Counted from the stretch's first letter, positions 53,038 to 62,724 are shown. The stretch is 64,000 nt of DNA from an uncultured Oscillospiraceae bacterium (GCA_947626265.1 CANQRM010000003.1:62001-126000); one strand, 5' to 3'. The notes: generated from the sequence alone by a model not told the origin. A program made the numbers and translations.

Positions 53038-53867
53038 GACAGCGCCTCCTTGATGGCGGCGGCGCAGGCCTCCGGCGTCAGGGCGGAGAGGGGCAGGGCC
53101 ATCCCCGCGGCGTTTAATTTCTCTATAAGGGCGGTGGTGTCCGGTACGGTGAGGGACAAAGCCCGCAGCTCATCTGCCCGGGCGAACACTTCCGCCGGTG
53201 TCCCGTCCATGACGATATGGCCCTTATCCATGATGAGGACCCGGTCCGCCCGGACCGCCTCGTCCATGTGGTGGGTGATGAGAAGGACGGTGATGCCCTT
53301 TTCCCGGCACAGCCGCTCCACCGTGCCCACCACCTCCCGGCGGCCCCGGGGGTCCAGCATGGCGGTGGGCTCGTCCAGCACCAGCACCTCCGGCCCCATG
53401 GCCAGCACGCCGGCGATGGCCACCCGCTGCTTCTGCCCGCCGGAGAGGAGATGGGGCGCGTGCAGGCGGAAGTCATACATGCCCACCTGCCTCAGGGCCT
53501 CGTCCACCCGGCGGCGTATCTCACGAGGCTCCACCCCCAGGTTCTCCGGGGCGAAGGCCACGTCGTCCTCCACCACGTTGGCCACGATCTGGTTGTCCGG
53601 GTTCTGGAACACCATGCCCACCTTCCGGCGGATGGGCAGGAGACTGCCCTCGTCGATGGTGTCCATGCCGTCCACCAGCACCTTCCCCGCCTGGGGCAGG
53701 AGGATGGCGTTCAGGTGCTTGGCCAAGGTGCTCTTGCCGCTGCCGTTGGAGCCCAGCACTGCCACAAAGGTGCCCGGCGCCACGTCCAGGTCCACCCCGT
53801 CCAGGGCGGGCCCGGGGGCGTCGGGATAGGTATATGTGAGGTTTTTGATGCGGATGATCGGGTCCAT
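53034..53867 (-). CDS. ecfA1: ECF transporter ATPase EcfA1
   Basis: 277 residues. Walker A 'GSNGSGKSTLAKHLNAI', 'VGMVFQNPDNQIVANVVEDD' (the 'NPDNQ' form marks EcfA1), signature '[14 protein letters not shown]' and Walker B 'EVLVLDEPTAMLDP'. The start at 53867 has GAGG five bases upstream; the longer track frame belongs to the methyltransferase's shadow. It heads the ECF-truA unit and lies 16 bases after the methyltransferase stop. Confidence 0.94.
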   Translation of the reverse strand: MDPIIRIKNLTYTYPDAPGPALDGVDLDVAPGTFVAVLGSNGSGKSTLAKHLNAILLPQAGKVLVDGMDTIDEGSLLPIRRKVGMVFQNPDNQIVANVVEDDVAFAPENLGVEPREIRRRVDEALRQVGMYDFRLHAPHLLSGGQKQRVAIAGVLAMGPEVLVLDEPTAMLDPRGRREVVGTVERLCREKGITVLLITHHMDEAVRADRVLIMDKGHIVMDGTPAEVFARADELRALSLTVPDTTALIEKLNAAGMALPLSALTPEACAAAIKEALS

Positions 53868-53883
53868 AGAGTCCTCGCTTATA

Positions 53884-54744
53884 TTATCTTTCCCACCTGC
53901 AGGATGCTCCGCAGGGCAAAACCAGCCCCGATGCGGCGGCCCGCAGGCCCAGCTCTTGGGCGTCGCTGCGGCCGCCGAACTTTTTTGTGAACAGGCTCTC
54001 GGAAATATAGGTGAGCACCGACGGGGAAAGGCCCGTGGTGTAGGAGTTGATGAGCACAAAAAGGGGGTCGTCTGAAAGCAGCGGCACGATGGAGCTGACA
54101 AAGGGCCACAGGTCGTCCTCCAGCTTCCAGACCTCCCCGCCGGGGCCCCGGCCGTAGGAGGGCGGGTCCATGATGATGGCGTCGTAGCGCCGTCTACGGC
54201 GTATCTCCCGCTGGCAGAACTTGCCGCAGTCGTCCACGATCCAGCGCACGGGCTTATCCGCCACGCCGGAGCAGGCGGCGTTCTCCTTCGCCCAGGCCAC
54301 CATGCCCTTGGCCGCGTCCACGTGGCACACCTCCGCCCCGGCGGCGAGACACGCCGCCGTGGCACCGCCGGTGTAGGCAAAGAGGTTCAGCACCCGGATG
54401 GGGCGCTTCGCATTGCGTATCTTTTCCATGGCCCAGTCCCAGTTGGCGGCCTGCTCGGGGAAGAGGCCCGTGTGCTTGAAGCTCATGGGCTTGACCTGAA
54501 AGGTGAGCTCGCCATAGCGTATCTGCCAGCTGGGGGGCAGGGAATTCTTCTCCCAGGCCCCGCCGCCGGAGCTGGACCGGCGGTATCGGGCGTCGGGCCG
54601 GCGCCAGCGGGGGTCGGACCGTTCCGTGGCCCATATGGCCTGGGGGTCCGGGCGCAGGAGGATATGGCTGCCCCAGCGCTCCAGCTTCTCCCCGCCGGAG
54701 GCGTCTATGAGCTCATAGTCCCGCCACTTGTCCGCGACCCACAT
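53884..54744 (-). CDS. Class I SAM-dependent methyltransferase (RlmI-like, rRNA-type)
   Basis: 286 residues. The SAM motif 'VLNLFAYTGGATAACLAAGA' is followed by 'CHVDAAKGMVAWAKENAACS' and the catalytic 'AIIMDPPSYGRGPGGEVWKL'. This matches the group of 23S-rRNA-type cytosine methyltransferases without the PUA domain. The target is not known. The start at 54744 was chosen because the track's TTG at 54810 lies inside the promoter -35 box. It likely heads the transcript that continues into the ecf genes. Confidence 0.82.
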   Translation of the reverse strand: MWVADKWRDYELIDASGGEKLERWGSHILLRPDPQAIWATERSDPRWRRPDARYRRSSSGGGAWEKNSLPPSWQIRYGELTFQVKPMSFKHTGLFPEQAANWDWAMEKIRNAKRPIRVLNLFAYTGGATAACLAAGAEVCHVDAAKGMVAWAKENAACSGVADKPVRWIVDDCGKFCQREIRRRRRYDAIIMDPPSYGRGPGGEVWKLEDDLWPFVSSIVPLLSDDPLFVLINSYTTGLSPSVLTYISESLFTKKFGGRSDAQELGLRAAASGLVLPCGASCRWER

Positions 54745-54781
54745 GGTATCCAAATTCCCCCAGGTTACAATTTGACTACAT

Positions 54782-54810
54782 ATTATAACACTTGTTTCCG
54801 GGCTGGTCAA
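54782..54810 (-). promoter_or_regulatory. Promoter of the methyltransferase-ecf operon
   Basis: On the - strand TTGACC (54805-54810), 17 bases, TATAAT (54782-54787) with an extended TGT. It lies about 40 bases before the ATG at 54744. Confidence 0.85.
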
Positions 54811-54887
54811 TGCCTCACAGACCGGGCACCGCGGTCATATCCTGCGATAGACGGGCGATAACGCCCGCGTTTGGAGGATAGGGACCA

Positions 54888-55442
54888 TTGCATATATTGG
54901 AAGAGTTTTTATTGGTGCTGGGCCTGAGCATGGACGGCTTCGCCGCCTCCGTGTGCATGGGCATGGCGGCGGGGGGCCGGCGGATCGGCCCCATCGTGGC
55001 CATCATGAGCGGGTTTCATGTGGGCATGCTCCTCTTAGGCTACGCTATAGGCGTGGGCCTGCCCGACACCCTGGCCGCCATGTACCCCTGGGCGGCGGGG
55101 CTGCTCTTGGCGGGCATGGGCACGAAGATGCTCATCGAGGCCCGAAAGCCCGAGGAGGAGCTCCGGGCGGGGCAGTCGGCGGCGTCCATCGCGGCCCTCT
55201 CCCTCGCCACCAGCATAGACGCCATGACCGTGGGGGTCACCTTCGCGGTGATGGCTGTGCCCGCCCTGCGGGCGGGGGCCATGGTGGCGGCGGTGATGGG
55301 TTCGCTCTCCACCCTGGGGGCCACCCTGGGAGGCCGGGTGGGCCGGTCCCGCCGCCGGGCGGCCCGGACGGCGGGCGGGGCCATACTGTGCCTGCTGGGC
55401 CTAAAGCTCCTGCTGGGGGCTTTGGGGGTCATCGGCTTTTGA
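54888..55442 (+). CDS. mntP: Manganese efflux pump MntP-like
   Basis: 184 residues with six short membrane helices. Conserved acidic residues are in 'LGLSMDGFAASVCMGMA' and 'ATSIDAMTVGVTFAVM', as in MntP. It exports Mn(II). The start is TTG at 54888 with GGAGG ten bases upstream; no ATG fits. A short hairpin CGGGCG-ATAA-CGCCCG (about 54852-54867) lies in the leader, but it does not look like the yybP-ykoY riboswitch often found before mntP. Confidence 0.88.
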   Translation: MHILEEFLLVLGLSMDGFAASVCMGMAAGGRRIGPIVAIMSGFHVGMLLLGYAIGVGLPDTLAAMYPWAAGLLLAGMGTKMLIEARKPEEELRAGQSAASIAALSLATSIDAMTVGVTFAVMAVPALRAGAMVAAVMGSLSTLGATLGGRVGRSRRRAARTAGGAILCLLGLKLLLGALGVIGF

Positions 55443-55448
55443 ACCACT

Positions 55449-55476
55449 TTGCGTCAAGCTAATAATATGTTATAAT
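55449..55476 (+). promoter_or_regulatory. Promoter of addB, six bases before the ATG
   Basis: TATAAT (55471-55476) with an extended TGT; TTGCGT (55449-55454) 16 bases upstream. The ATG at 55483 sits at the expected transcription start, so the message may be leaderless. Confidence 0.75.
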
Positions 55477-55482
55477 CGGAAC

Positions 55483-58400
55483 ATGGTACGAACGATCATT
55501 GGCCGGGCGGGCGCCGGGAAGACGGCGCTGGTGTTCCGGGAGATAGCCGAATATGTGCGCCAGGGCGTGGGAAAGACGGTCCTGCTGGTGCCGGAGCAGT
55601 ACAGCCACGAGGCGGAGCGGGAGCTCTGCGCCGCCGCGGGGGATACCCTGAGCCGGTACGGGGAGGTGCTGTCCTTCACGGGCCTGGCGCGGAAGGTGTT
55701 CGCCCAGGCGGGCGGGGAACGGCCCGCCATGGACGGGGCCGGGCGGCTTTTGTGCATGGCCGTGGCGGCCCAGGGGCTGGAGGGCCAGCTTCGTGTCTAC
55801 CACCGGGGACGGCAGGAGCCCCGGACCCTGGACAGCCTCACCCGGGCCATGGAGGAGCTGAAAAACGCCGGGGTGAGCCCCGCGGAGCTGGCCGCCGCGG
55901 CGGAGCATACCCAGGGGGCGCTTTCTGACAAGCTGCGGGACCTGGGCCTTCTCATGGAGGCCTACACCGCCGTGGAGAGCCTCTCCGGGGCGGACAGCGC
56001 TGACCGCCTTTCGTCCCTCGCGGCCCTGCTGGGGGATAGCGACGTCAGTGGCCGGTACTATGCCGACGGCTTTTCCGATTTCACGGCTCTGGAAAAGGAG
56101 GTCCTGCGGCAGATCGTCCGGGCCGGGGCGGACCTGACCGTGTGCCTCACCTGCGACGAGAGCCGGGAGGGGGCCAGCCTATTGCCTCTCGCCACCGCCC
56201 GGTGGCTCAGGACCGTGGCGGGGGAGTACGGCGCGGAGTATGTGGAACAGCGTGTGGAGCCGGCAGGGCCCGTGACGCCCATACGGTATTACTGCGACCA
56301 TCTCTTCGACTTCGGTGCGCCGTCTTACGAGGGCGGGACCGGCGCGGTCCGGTGCGTCCGGGCGGGGGACATATCCCAGGAATGCGAGCTGGCGGCGGCC
56401 CGGATGGCGGAACTGGCCCGGGGCGGGTGCCGCTGGCGGGACATGGCCGTGGCGGCCCGGGGCTTTGGGGACTACCGCACGGCGCTGGAGAGCGCCTGCG
56501 CCCGGTACGGGGTGCCGCTGTTTTTATCCGGCCGGGGGGACACCCTGCAAAAGAGCCTGCCCCTGTCCCTTTCCTGCGCCATGGAGGCGGTGTGCCGGGG
56601 CTATGAGTACGAATCCGTGTTCGGATACCTCAAGACCGGTCTGGGGCCCATATCGTTGGAGGATACCGATATATTGGAAAACTACGCCCTTCTCTGGGGC
56701 GTCCGGGGCCGGCAGTGGGACAGGCCCTGGACCATGCACCCGGAGGGGTACAACCGGGAGATGGACGACCGGGCGAAGGAGACGCTGGACAAGCTCAACG
56801 CCCTGCGCCGGGCGGTCATCACGCCCCTCAAAGCCTTGGAAGAGCGCGCATCCAAGGCGGCCACGGCCCGGGAACAGGCCATGGCCCTGGCGGCGTTTCT
56901 GGAAGATACGAAACTTGCTGAACGCCTCGAGGCCCGGACGGCGGAGCTGGCAGCCCGGGGGCGGCCTGAGGCGGCGGCGGAGCAGGCCCGGCTGTGGGAC
57001 ATCCTGTGCGGGGCCCTGGAGCAGTTTGCCGCCGTGCTGGGGGACATGGCCATGGACGCAGCACAGTTTGATGGTCTCTTCACCCTCATGCTGTCCAAAT
57101 ACGACGTGAACGTCATCCCCGTGTCCCTGGACAGGGTCAGTGCCGGGGAGATCGACGCCATGCGCCGGCGCCACACCCGCCATTTGATCCTTCTGGGCGC
57201 GGCGGACGGGCGCATCCCCGCCCCGGAGGCGGCGGGGGGCGTGTTCACCCCCGACGAGCGGGAAGAGCTGGCGGCCCTGGGCCTGGACGTGGGCAGCGCG
57301 GAGGAGGACCTGGGCCGGGAACTGGGGCGCATCTACAGCTGCCTCACCCTGCCCTCCGAGAGCCTCACCATGAGCTGGCCCGCGGTGGATGCCGCCGGGG
57401 AGGACCAGCGCCCCGGGCTTCTCATAAACAGGGCGCGCGACCTTCTGGGCGTCGTACCCGTGCAGGGGGATATCCTCCGGGCCCGGACCTTTGCGGCGGG
57501 CCCCGCCTTCTCCCTGGCCCTGCGGGGCCGGCGGGGGGAGGCGGAGCCGGTATGTCTCGCGGCCCGGGACTATTTTGCCACACAAGGCCGGAAGGCGGAC
57601 TTGGACAGGCTGGCGCAAGCGGCCCGGGCCGTGCCCGGGCCTCTGGGGCCGGGAGCGGTGCGGGACCTCTACGGCCCCGAGCCCAGGATGAGCCCCACCC
57701 GGGCGGAGAAGTTCGCCGGGTGCCGGTTCTCCTACTTTTTGCAGTACGGCCTGCGGGCCAAGCCCCGGGTGAAGGAGGTCTTCGCCGCCCGGGACTACGG
57801 CACGTTCATGCACTACATATTGGAGAACGTGGCCCGGTCCGTGCTGGACGAGGGCGGCTTTGCCGCGGTGGATGAAAAGCGCCTCACGGCCCTGACGGAC
57901 CAGTGGGTGGAAAAGTATATCGCCGACGAGATGGGGGGCTTTGCCGACCGGACGGCCCGGTTCGCCTACCTCTTCCGGCGGCTGCGGGCCACGGTCCGGC
58001 GGGTGGTGCGGGACATGTGGGAGGAGCTGAAAGACTCTAAGTTCCAGCCCATCGACCTGGAGCTGGACCTGGCCGCCGGGGGCGCCCCCGCCCCGGGGGA
58101 GCCGGTGCTCTCCGGCCGGGCGGACCGGGTGGACGGCTGGGTGCAGGGGGATACCCTGTATCTTCGCATCACGGACTACAAGACCGGCGTGAAGCATTTC
58201 GATCTCTCCGACGTGTGCATGGGCCTCAACCTGCAAATGCTCTTGTACCTCTTCGCCCTGGAACGGCACGGCCAAGAGCGCTTCGGCGCCAAAGAAATAC
58301 GCCCCGCGGGGGTGCTCTACTCCATGGCCAAGTTCGAGATCACCGACGCCGCCGGCGACGTGACGGACGAGGAGCTGGAGAAACTGCGGCGCGCCGCGGG

Positions 58401-58782
58401 GAAGAATTATACCAAGCGCAGCGGCCTGCTGCTGGACGACGAGACCGTGCTCCAGGCCATGGAGCCGGAGATGGGCCGGCGCTTCCTGCCGGTGAAGATC
58501 ACGAAAAACGGCGTCGCCGCTTCGGCGGATGGCACGCTGGCGAGCCTGGAGCGCTTCGGCGCATTGAACCGATACATAGACGACACCTTGGCAAATTTGG
58601 CGGCGGAGCTCAAGGCGGGCAGCGTGACCCAGGACCCCTGGTATCGGGATGGCAGCGAGAACGCCTGCCGCTGGTGCGACTTTAAAGAGGCCTGCCGCTT
58701 TGAGGAGACCGGCGGCGCCTGGCGCATGCGCACGAAGCTCAATACCGAGGACGCGTGGAAGAGGATAGAAGGCCATGAGTGA
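55483..58782 (+). CDS. addB: ATP-dependent helicase/nuclease subunit AddB
   Basis: 1099 residues. N-terminal Walker A 'IIGRAGAGKTALV', 'LLVPEQYSHEAERELC' and the C-terminal nuclease with 'LRITDYKTG'. The iron-sulfur cysteines are at about 747 ('AGCRFSYFLQYG') and 1063, 1066 and 1072 ('CRWCDFKEAC'). AddB cuts the 5' strand and recognises Chi during double-strand-break repair with AddA. It is the Firmicutes counterpart of RecBCD. It overlaps addA by eight bases. Confidence 0.95.
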   Translation: MVRTIIGRAGAGKTALVFREIAEYVRQGVGKTVLLVPEQYSHEAERELCAAAGDTLSRYGEVLSFTGLARKVFAQAGGERPAMDGAGRLLCMAVAAQGLEGQLRVYHRGRQEPRTLDSLTRAMEELKNAGVSPAELAAAAEHTQGALSDKLRDLGLLMEAYTAVESLSGADSADRLSSLAALLGDSDVSGRYYADGFSDFTALEKEVLRQIVRAGADLTVCLTCDESREGASLLPLATARWLRTVAGEYGAEYVEQRVEPAGPVTPIRYYCDHLFDFGAPSYEGGTGAVRCVRAGDISQECELAAARMAELARGGCRWRDMAVAARGFGDYRTALESACARYGVPLFLSGRGDTLQKSLPLSLSCAMEAVCRGYEYESVFGYLKTGLGPISLEDTDILENYALLWGVRGRQWDRPWTMHPEGYNREMDDRAKETLDKLNALRRAVITPLKALEERASKAATAREQAMALAAFLEDTKLAERLEARTAELAARGRPEAAAEQARLWDILCGALEQFAAVLGDMAMDAAQFDGLFTLMLSKYDVNVIPVSLDRVSAGEIDAMRRRHTRHLILLGAADGRIPAPEAAGGVFTPDEREELAALGLDVGSAEEDLGRELGRIYSCLTLPSESLTMSWPAVDAAGEDQRPGLLINRARDLLGVVPVQGDILRARTFAAGPAFSLALRGRRGEAEPVCLAARDYFATQGRKADLDRLAQAARAVPGPLGPGAVRDLYGPEPRMSPTRAEKFAGCRFSYFLQYGLRAKPRVKEVFAARDYGTFMHYILENVARSVLDEGGFAAVDEKRLTALTDQWVEKYIADEMGGFADRTARFAYLFRRLRATVRRVVRDMWEELKDSKFQPIDLELDLAAGGAPAPGEPVLSGRADRVDGWVQGDTLYLRITDYKTGVKHFDLSDVCMGLNLQMLLYLFALERHGQERFGAKEIRPAGVLYSMAKFEITDAAGDVTDEELEKLRRAAGKNYTKRSGLLLDDETVLQAMEPEMGRRFLPVKITKNGVAASADGTLASLERFGALNRYIDDTLANLAAELKAGSVTQDPWYRDGSENACRWCDFKEACRFEETGGAWRMRTKLNTEDAWKRIEGHE

Positions 58783-61700
58783 CATCAAACTGACCCCCTC
58801 CCAGGCCCGGGCGGTGGGATACCGGGGCGGCCCGGCGCTGGTCAGCGCCGCGGCGGGCAGCGGCAAGACCCGCGTGCTCACCGAGCGGCTCATGGCGCGG
58901 GTGCTGGAGGGGGAGGACATCGACCGGTTTCTCGTCATCACCTTCACCCGGGCCGCCGCGGCGGAGCTGCGGGGGCGGATTTTGTCCGAGCTGAACGCCC
59001 GCATCGGGGCGGACCCGGGCAATGCCCGCCTCAGGCGGCAGAGCGCCCTTCTCTACCGGGCGAAGATCGGCACCATCGACAGCTTCTGCACGGACCTGGT
59101 CCGGGAAAACGCCCATATACTCGGCATCAGCCCCGGCTTTTCCATCCTGGACAATGACCGTGCCCTGACCATGCAGGCCCGGGCGCTGGAGGATGTGCTG
59201 GACCGGGCCTACGAGCGCATAGACGCAGAGCCGGACCTGAAAGCGCTCATCGACGGCGTGGGGGCGGGCCGGGATGACGGAGCGTTGGGAAGGACCATAG
59301 CGGAGCTGTACGGAAAGCTCCGCAGCTACCCCTTCCCCTGGGCCTGGGCGGAGAAGGTCCTGGCGGGCCTGGATACGTCCGGCCTCGACGACGCGGGCCT
59401 GACCCCCTGGGGCCGGGTGCTGCTGGACGACGCGGCCGCCGAGGCCGCGTATCAGGCGGCGGCACTTGAACGGGCCGTGGCGGAGCAGATGGAAGGTCCG
59501 GACCGGGCGCCGGTGAAAGAAAAATACGGCCCTTCTTTTGAGGAGATGGCCCTGCACTTCCGGGATATCGCCCGGGCCTGCGGCGAGAGCTGGGACAAGG
59601 CCTGCGCTATGGCGGCCGAGCCGGACCCAAAGCTGAATTCCCTGCGAAACTATGACGGCGACGTGGAGGGCGTCAAGGCCATCTGGAAACAGGCCAAGGA
59701 CGCCGCTGAGCGCCTGCGGAGGACCCTGCGGGGCGAGAGCGCCGCACTTTTGAGAGAAATCGCCGCCTCCCGGGGACCGCTCACGGCCTTGGTGGGGCTG
59801 GTGCAGGAGCTGGACGAAGAGTACGCCCGGCGCAAGCGCCGGGCCGACAGCTATGATTTCGCGGACATGGAGCACATGGCCGTGGAGCTGCTGTGCGGCG
59901 AAGATGGCGGCCCCACGGCTCTGGCCGGGACGGTGTCCGCCCGGTTCGCCGAGGTGATGGTGGACGAGTACCAGGACGTGAACCGGGTCCAGGAGACCCT
60001 CTTCCGGCGGGTGTCCGGGGAGGGGCAGCGGCTGTTCCTGGTGGGGGACGTGAAGCAGGCCGTGTACCGCTTCCGCATGGCGGAGCCGGGTATCTTCAAC
60101 GAGTACTACGAGCGCTTCGGCCGCAAAGACGGCGGCGAATTGATATTGCTGCAGGAGAATTTCCGCAGCCGCGCCGCGGTGCTGGAGGCCTGCAACGCCG
60201 TGTTCTCCCGCATCATGTCCCGGGACCTGGGCGAGGTGGACTATGACGCCGCCGCCCGGCTCATCCCCGGGGCGGCCTATCCCCCTGAGGGGGAGATGAA
60301 GCCGGAGCTGTGCCTCATATCCAGCGAGGATAAAGAGGAGGGCGAGGAGCGCCTGGGCCCCGAGACCCGGTACGTGGCCCGGCGCATCCGGGACATGGTG
60401 GAGGCGGAGCATATGCCCGTCGCCGACGGCCTGGGCGGGACCCGGCCGGTGCGGTACGGGGACATCGCCGTTCTTCTGCGCACCCCCAATACCACCGGCG
60501 GGGCCTACCGCCGGGCATTGCAGGAGCTGGGCGTGCCCGTCAGCGCCCGGCAGGGCGGGGCCTTCTTCACCCAGCCGGAGATCAGCTTCGCCATGAGCAT
60601 GCTCGCGGTAGTGGACAACCCCCGCCAGGACGTGCCCCTCATCGCGGTCCTGCGGGGCCTGCCCTTCGGCTTCACGCCCGACGAGCTCAGCGCCGTCCGG
60701 GCGGCGGGGAAGGGGGACATGTGGGACGCCCTCCGGCGCCGGGCGGAGCAGGATGAGCGCTGTGCCCATGTGGTGGACATCATCCGGGACCTGCGGAGCT
60801 TTGCCCGGGAGGAGCCCATGGACAGCCTCCTGCGGCGGCTCTACGACGAGACGGAGCTCATGACCGTGTGCGGGGCTCTCGCGGACGGGGGCCGCCGGAC
60901 CGGGGAGCTGATGCAGCTTTATGAGTACGCCCGGCGGTTCGAGGAAAGCGGCAGTCACGGGCTTTTCCGGTTCATAAGCTGGCTGCGGGACCTGGAGGAC
61001 CAGGGCCGGGAGCCCCCCATGCCCGTCTCGTCGGACGCGGTGCAGATCATGAGCGTGCACAAGTCCAAGGGTCTGGAATTCCCCGTGGTGTTTCTGGCGG
61101 ACGCCGCCCACGGCTGGAACGACCAGCGCACCGGGCAGGTGCTCTGCCATGAAAAGCTGGGCCTGGGCATGAAGATCACGGACCCGGTGCGGGGCGTGCG
61201 CTGGCCCACGTTGTGCTGGAAGGCCATCGATATGGCGGAGAAGCGGGAGGACCTGTCCGAGCAGGAGCGGCTTTTGTATGTGGCCATGACCCGGGCCAGG
61301 GAACGGCTCGTCATGACCGCCACGGTGAAGGACCCGGCGGGGAAGCTTAAAAAGTACGCTCCCGCGGGGCCGGGGCCCATCAGCCCCCGTATCCTGATGC
61401 GGGCGGACAGCACCGCCCCCTGGCTCATGCGGGCCGCCCTGGCGGACGGGGGCGAGACGATGGACATCATCCTGCCGGAGAGCGCGGCGGCGGAGGAGAC
61501 GGAGGCGGCGGCGGAAGAGCGGCCCCTGCCCCCGGCGGACCCGGCCCTGACGGCCCAGATCGGCGAGAGGCTTGCATGGCGGTATCCCTATGAGGCGTCG
61601 GTGAGCCTGCCCAGCAAGCTCACGGCCACGGCGGCCTCCGAGCTGGCGGCGGGGACTGTGGACCCGGAGGCCGTGGACCTGACGGCGGCGCCCGTGGTGA

Positions 61701-62260
61701 CCGCGCGGCTGCGCAGGCCCGACTTTGGCCGGGCAGAGCGGGACCTGACCGGCCCGGAGCGGGGCGTGGCGGCCCATCTGGTCATGCAGCACATAGATTT
61801 TGCCAAGACCGGCTCAGAGGCGGACATCGCCGCCGAGATCGCCCGGATGGAGGCCATGGGCTTTCTGGATGCGCGCCAGGCCCGGGCGGTGGAGCCGGGG
61901 GACATCCTGGCCTTCTTCCGTTCGACGCTGGGGCAAAGGCTTTTGAAAGCGGACAGGGTGATACGGGAGTTCCGGTTCTCCCTGCTCTGCCCGGCGGGGC
62001 TGTGGTACCCCCAGGCACCCGAAGGGGAGCAGGTGCTGCTGCAGGGCGTGGTGGACTGCTGCCTGGAGGAAGAAGGCGCCCTCACGGTCATCGACTTCAA
62101 GACCGACGGGCACATGGACCCCGAGCGGTATACCGGGCAATTGCAGGCCTACGCCGCCGCCATGGAGCGGATATGGAAAAAGCCGGTGCGGCAGGCGAAG
62201 CTGTGGTACCTGCGGCTGCGCAAAGAAGCGGACTGTCCGCTGCCCGGGGACAGAGAGTGA
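58775..62260 (+). CDS. addA: ATP-dependent helicase/nuclease subunit AddA
   Basis: 1161 residues, UvrD-type superfamily 1A helicase plus nuclease. Walker A 'SAAAGSGKTRVLTERL' (about 24-38), 'VITFTRAAAAELRGRI', Walker B/motif II 'VMVDEYQDVN' (about 393), 'LFLVGDVKQAVYRFR', motif VI 'LLYVAMTRARERL', and the C-terminal nuclease 'LTVIDFKTDG' (about 1105). It is the motor and 3'-strand nuclease of the recombination-repair enzyme with AddB. The next gene, rpmE, has its own promoter 30 bases downstream. Confidence 0.96.
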   Translation: MSDIKLTPSQARAVGYRGGPALVSAAAGSGKTRVLTERLMARVLEGEDIDRFLVITFTRAAAAELRGRILSELNARIGADPGNARLRRQSALLYRAKIGTIDSFCTDLVRENAHILGISPGFSILDNDRALTMQARALEDVLDRAYERIDAEPDLKALIDGVGAGRDDGALGRTIAELYGKLRSYPFPWAWAEKVLAGLDTSGLDDAGLTPWGRVLLDDAAAEAAYQAAALERAVAEQMEGPDRAPVKEKYGPSFEEMALHFRDIARACGESWDKACAMAAEPDPKLNSLRNYDGDVEGVKAIWKQAKDAAERLRRTLRGESAALLREIAASRGPLTALVGLVQELDEEYARRKRRADSYDFADMEHMAVELLCGEDGGPTALAGTVSARFAEVMVDEYQDVNRVQETLFRRVSGEGQRLFLVGDVKQAVYRFRMAEPGIFNEYYERFGRKDGGELILLQENFRSRAAVLEACNAVFSRIMSRDLGEVDYDAAARLIPGAAYPPEGEMKPELCLISSEDKEEGEERLGPETRYVARRIRDMVEAEHMPVADGLGGTRPVRYGDIAVLLRTPNTTGGAYRRALQELGVPVSARQGGAFFTQPEISFAMSMLAVVDNPRQDVPLIAVLRGLPFGFTPDELSAVRAAGKGDMWDALRRRAEQDERCAHVVDIIRDLRSFAREEPMDSLLRRLYDETELMTVCGALADGGRRTGELMQLYEYARRFEESGSHGLFRFISWLRDLEDQGREPPMPVSSDAVQIMSVHKSKGLEFPVVFLADAAHGWNDQRTGQVLCHEKLGLGMKITDPVRGVRWPTLCWKAIDMAEKREDLSEQERLLYVAMTRARERLVMTATVKDPAGKLKKYAPAGPGPISPRILMRADSTAPWLMRAALADGGETMDIILPESAAAEETEAAAEERPLPPADPALTAQIGERLAWRYPYEASVSLPSKLTATAASELAAGTVDPEAVDLTAAPVVTARLRRPDFGRAERDLTGPERGVAAHLVMQHIDFAKTGSEADIAAEIARMEAMGFLDARQARAVEPGDILAFFRSTLGQRLLKADRVIREFRFSLLCPAGLWYPQAPEGEQVLLQGVVDCCLEEEGALTVIDFKTDGHMDPERYTGQLQAYAAAMERIWKKPVRQAKLWYLRLRKEADCPLPGDRE

Positions 62261-62289
62261 AAAAAGTGCTCCTTTCCCGCAAAAAAACG

Positions 62290-62318
62290 TTGCGCTTTTC
62301 CGAAAGGTATGGTAATAT
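62290..62318 (+). promoter_or_regulatory. Promoter of rpmE
   Basis: TTGCGC (62290-62295), 17 bases, TAATAT (62313-62318) with an extended TGG. The leader to the ATG is about 60 bases. Confidence 0.7.
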
Positions 62319-62327
62319 ACCACTTGC

Positions 62328-62364
62328 GTCTTGTAACGGCGGCCTGTGGGACCGCACTCAAGAC
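62328..62364 (+). promoter_or_regulatory. Stem-loop in the rpmE leader
   Basis: GTCTTG (62328-62333) pairs with CAAGAC (62359-62364), enclosing GCGG/CCGC (62339-62342 with 62352-62355) and a purine-rich loop. It ends ten bases before the ribosome site, so it could be a ribosomal-protein leader. Evidence is from one sequence only. Confidence 0.4.
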
Positions 62365-62386
62365 AGCCTGAACTGAGGTGAATATC

Positions 62387-62590
62387 ATGAAGGAAGGCAT
62401 CCATCCCAAGTACTATCGCACCAGCATCCGCTGCGCCTGCGGCAACGTGATCGAGACCGGCTCCACCCGGGAGAACATCACCGTTGAAATTTGCTCCAAG
62501 TGCCACCCGTTCTTCACCGGCAAGCAGAAGCTGGTGGACACCAGCGGCCGCGTGGACAAGTTCAACCGCAAGTACGGTCTGGCGAAGTAA
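62387..62590 (+). CDS. rpmE: 50S ribosomal protein L31, zinc-binding type
   Basis: 67 residues starting '[19 protein letters not shown]'. It has the CxxC...CxxC zinc ligands ('CACG', 'CSKC') followed by '[12 protein letters not shown]', as in type-B-negative, zinc-containing L31. It is a structural protein of the large subunit's central protuberance. GAGGTG lies seven bases before the ATG, which supports this start over the GTG at 62378. A terminator follows. Confidence 0.96.
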   Translation: MKEGIHPKYYRTSIRCACGNVIETGSTRENITVEICSKCHPFFTGKQKLVDTSGRVDKFNRKYGLAK

Positions 62591-62602
62591 GCCTACAAGT
62601 AA

Positions 62603-62635
62603 AAAGTCCCCCGCTCCCACTGAGCGGGGGACTTT
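62603..62635 (+). terminator. Rho-independent terminator after rpmE
   Basis: AAAGTCCCCCGCTC and GAGCGGGGGACTTT form a 14-bp stem with a CCACT loop; the T run is short. Confidence 0.85.
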
Positions 62636-62724
62636 GGCTGAACGGGGTTTCCAAAGTCTTACATTCATGGTTTTCTTTTCCAGCAGGCACATAGACCCCC
62701 AAAAAAGAGCAGGAGGCTGAATTT

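Noticed and set aside
54811-54887. Possible yybP-ykoY manganese riboswitch before mntP
   Set aside because: The leader is under 80 bases and only one short hairpin is seen; the conserved riboswitch core was not recognised.
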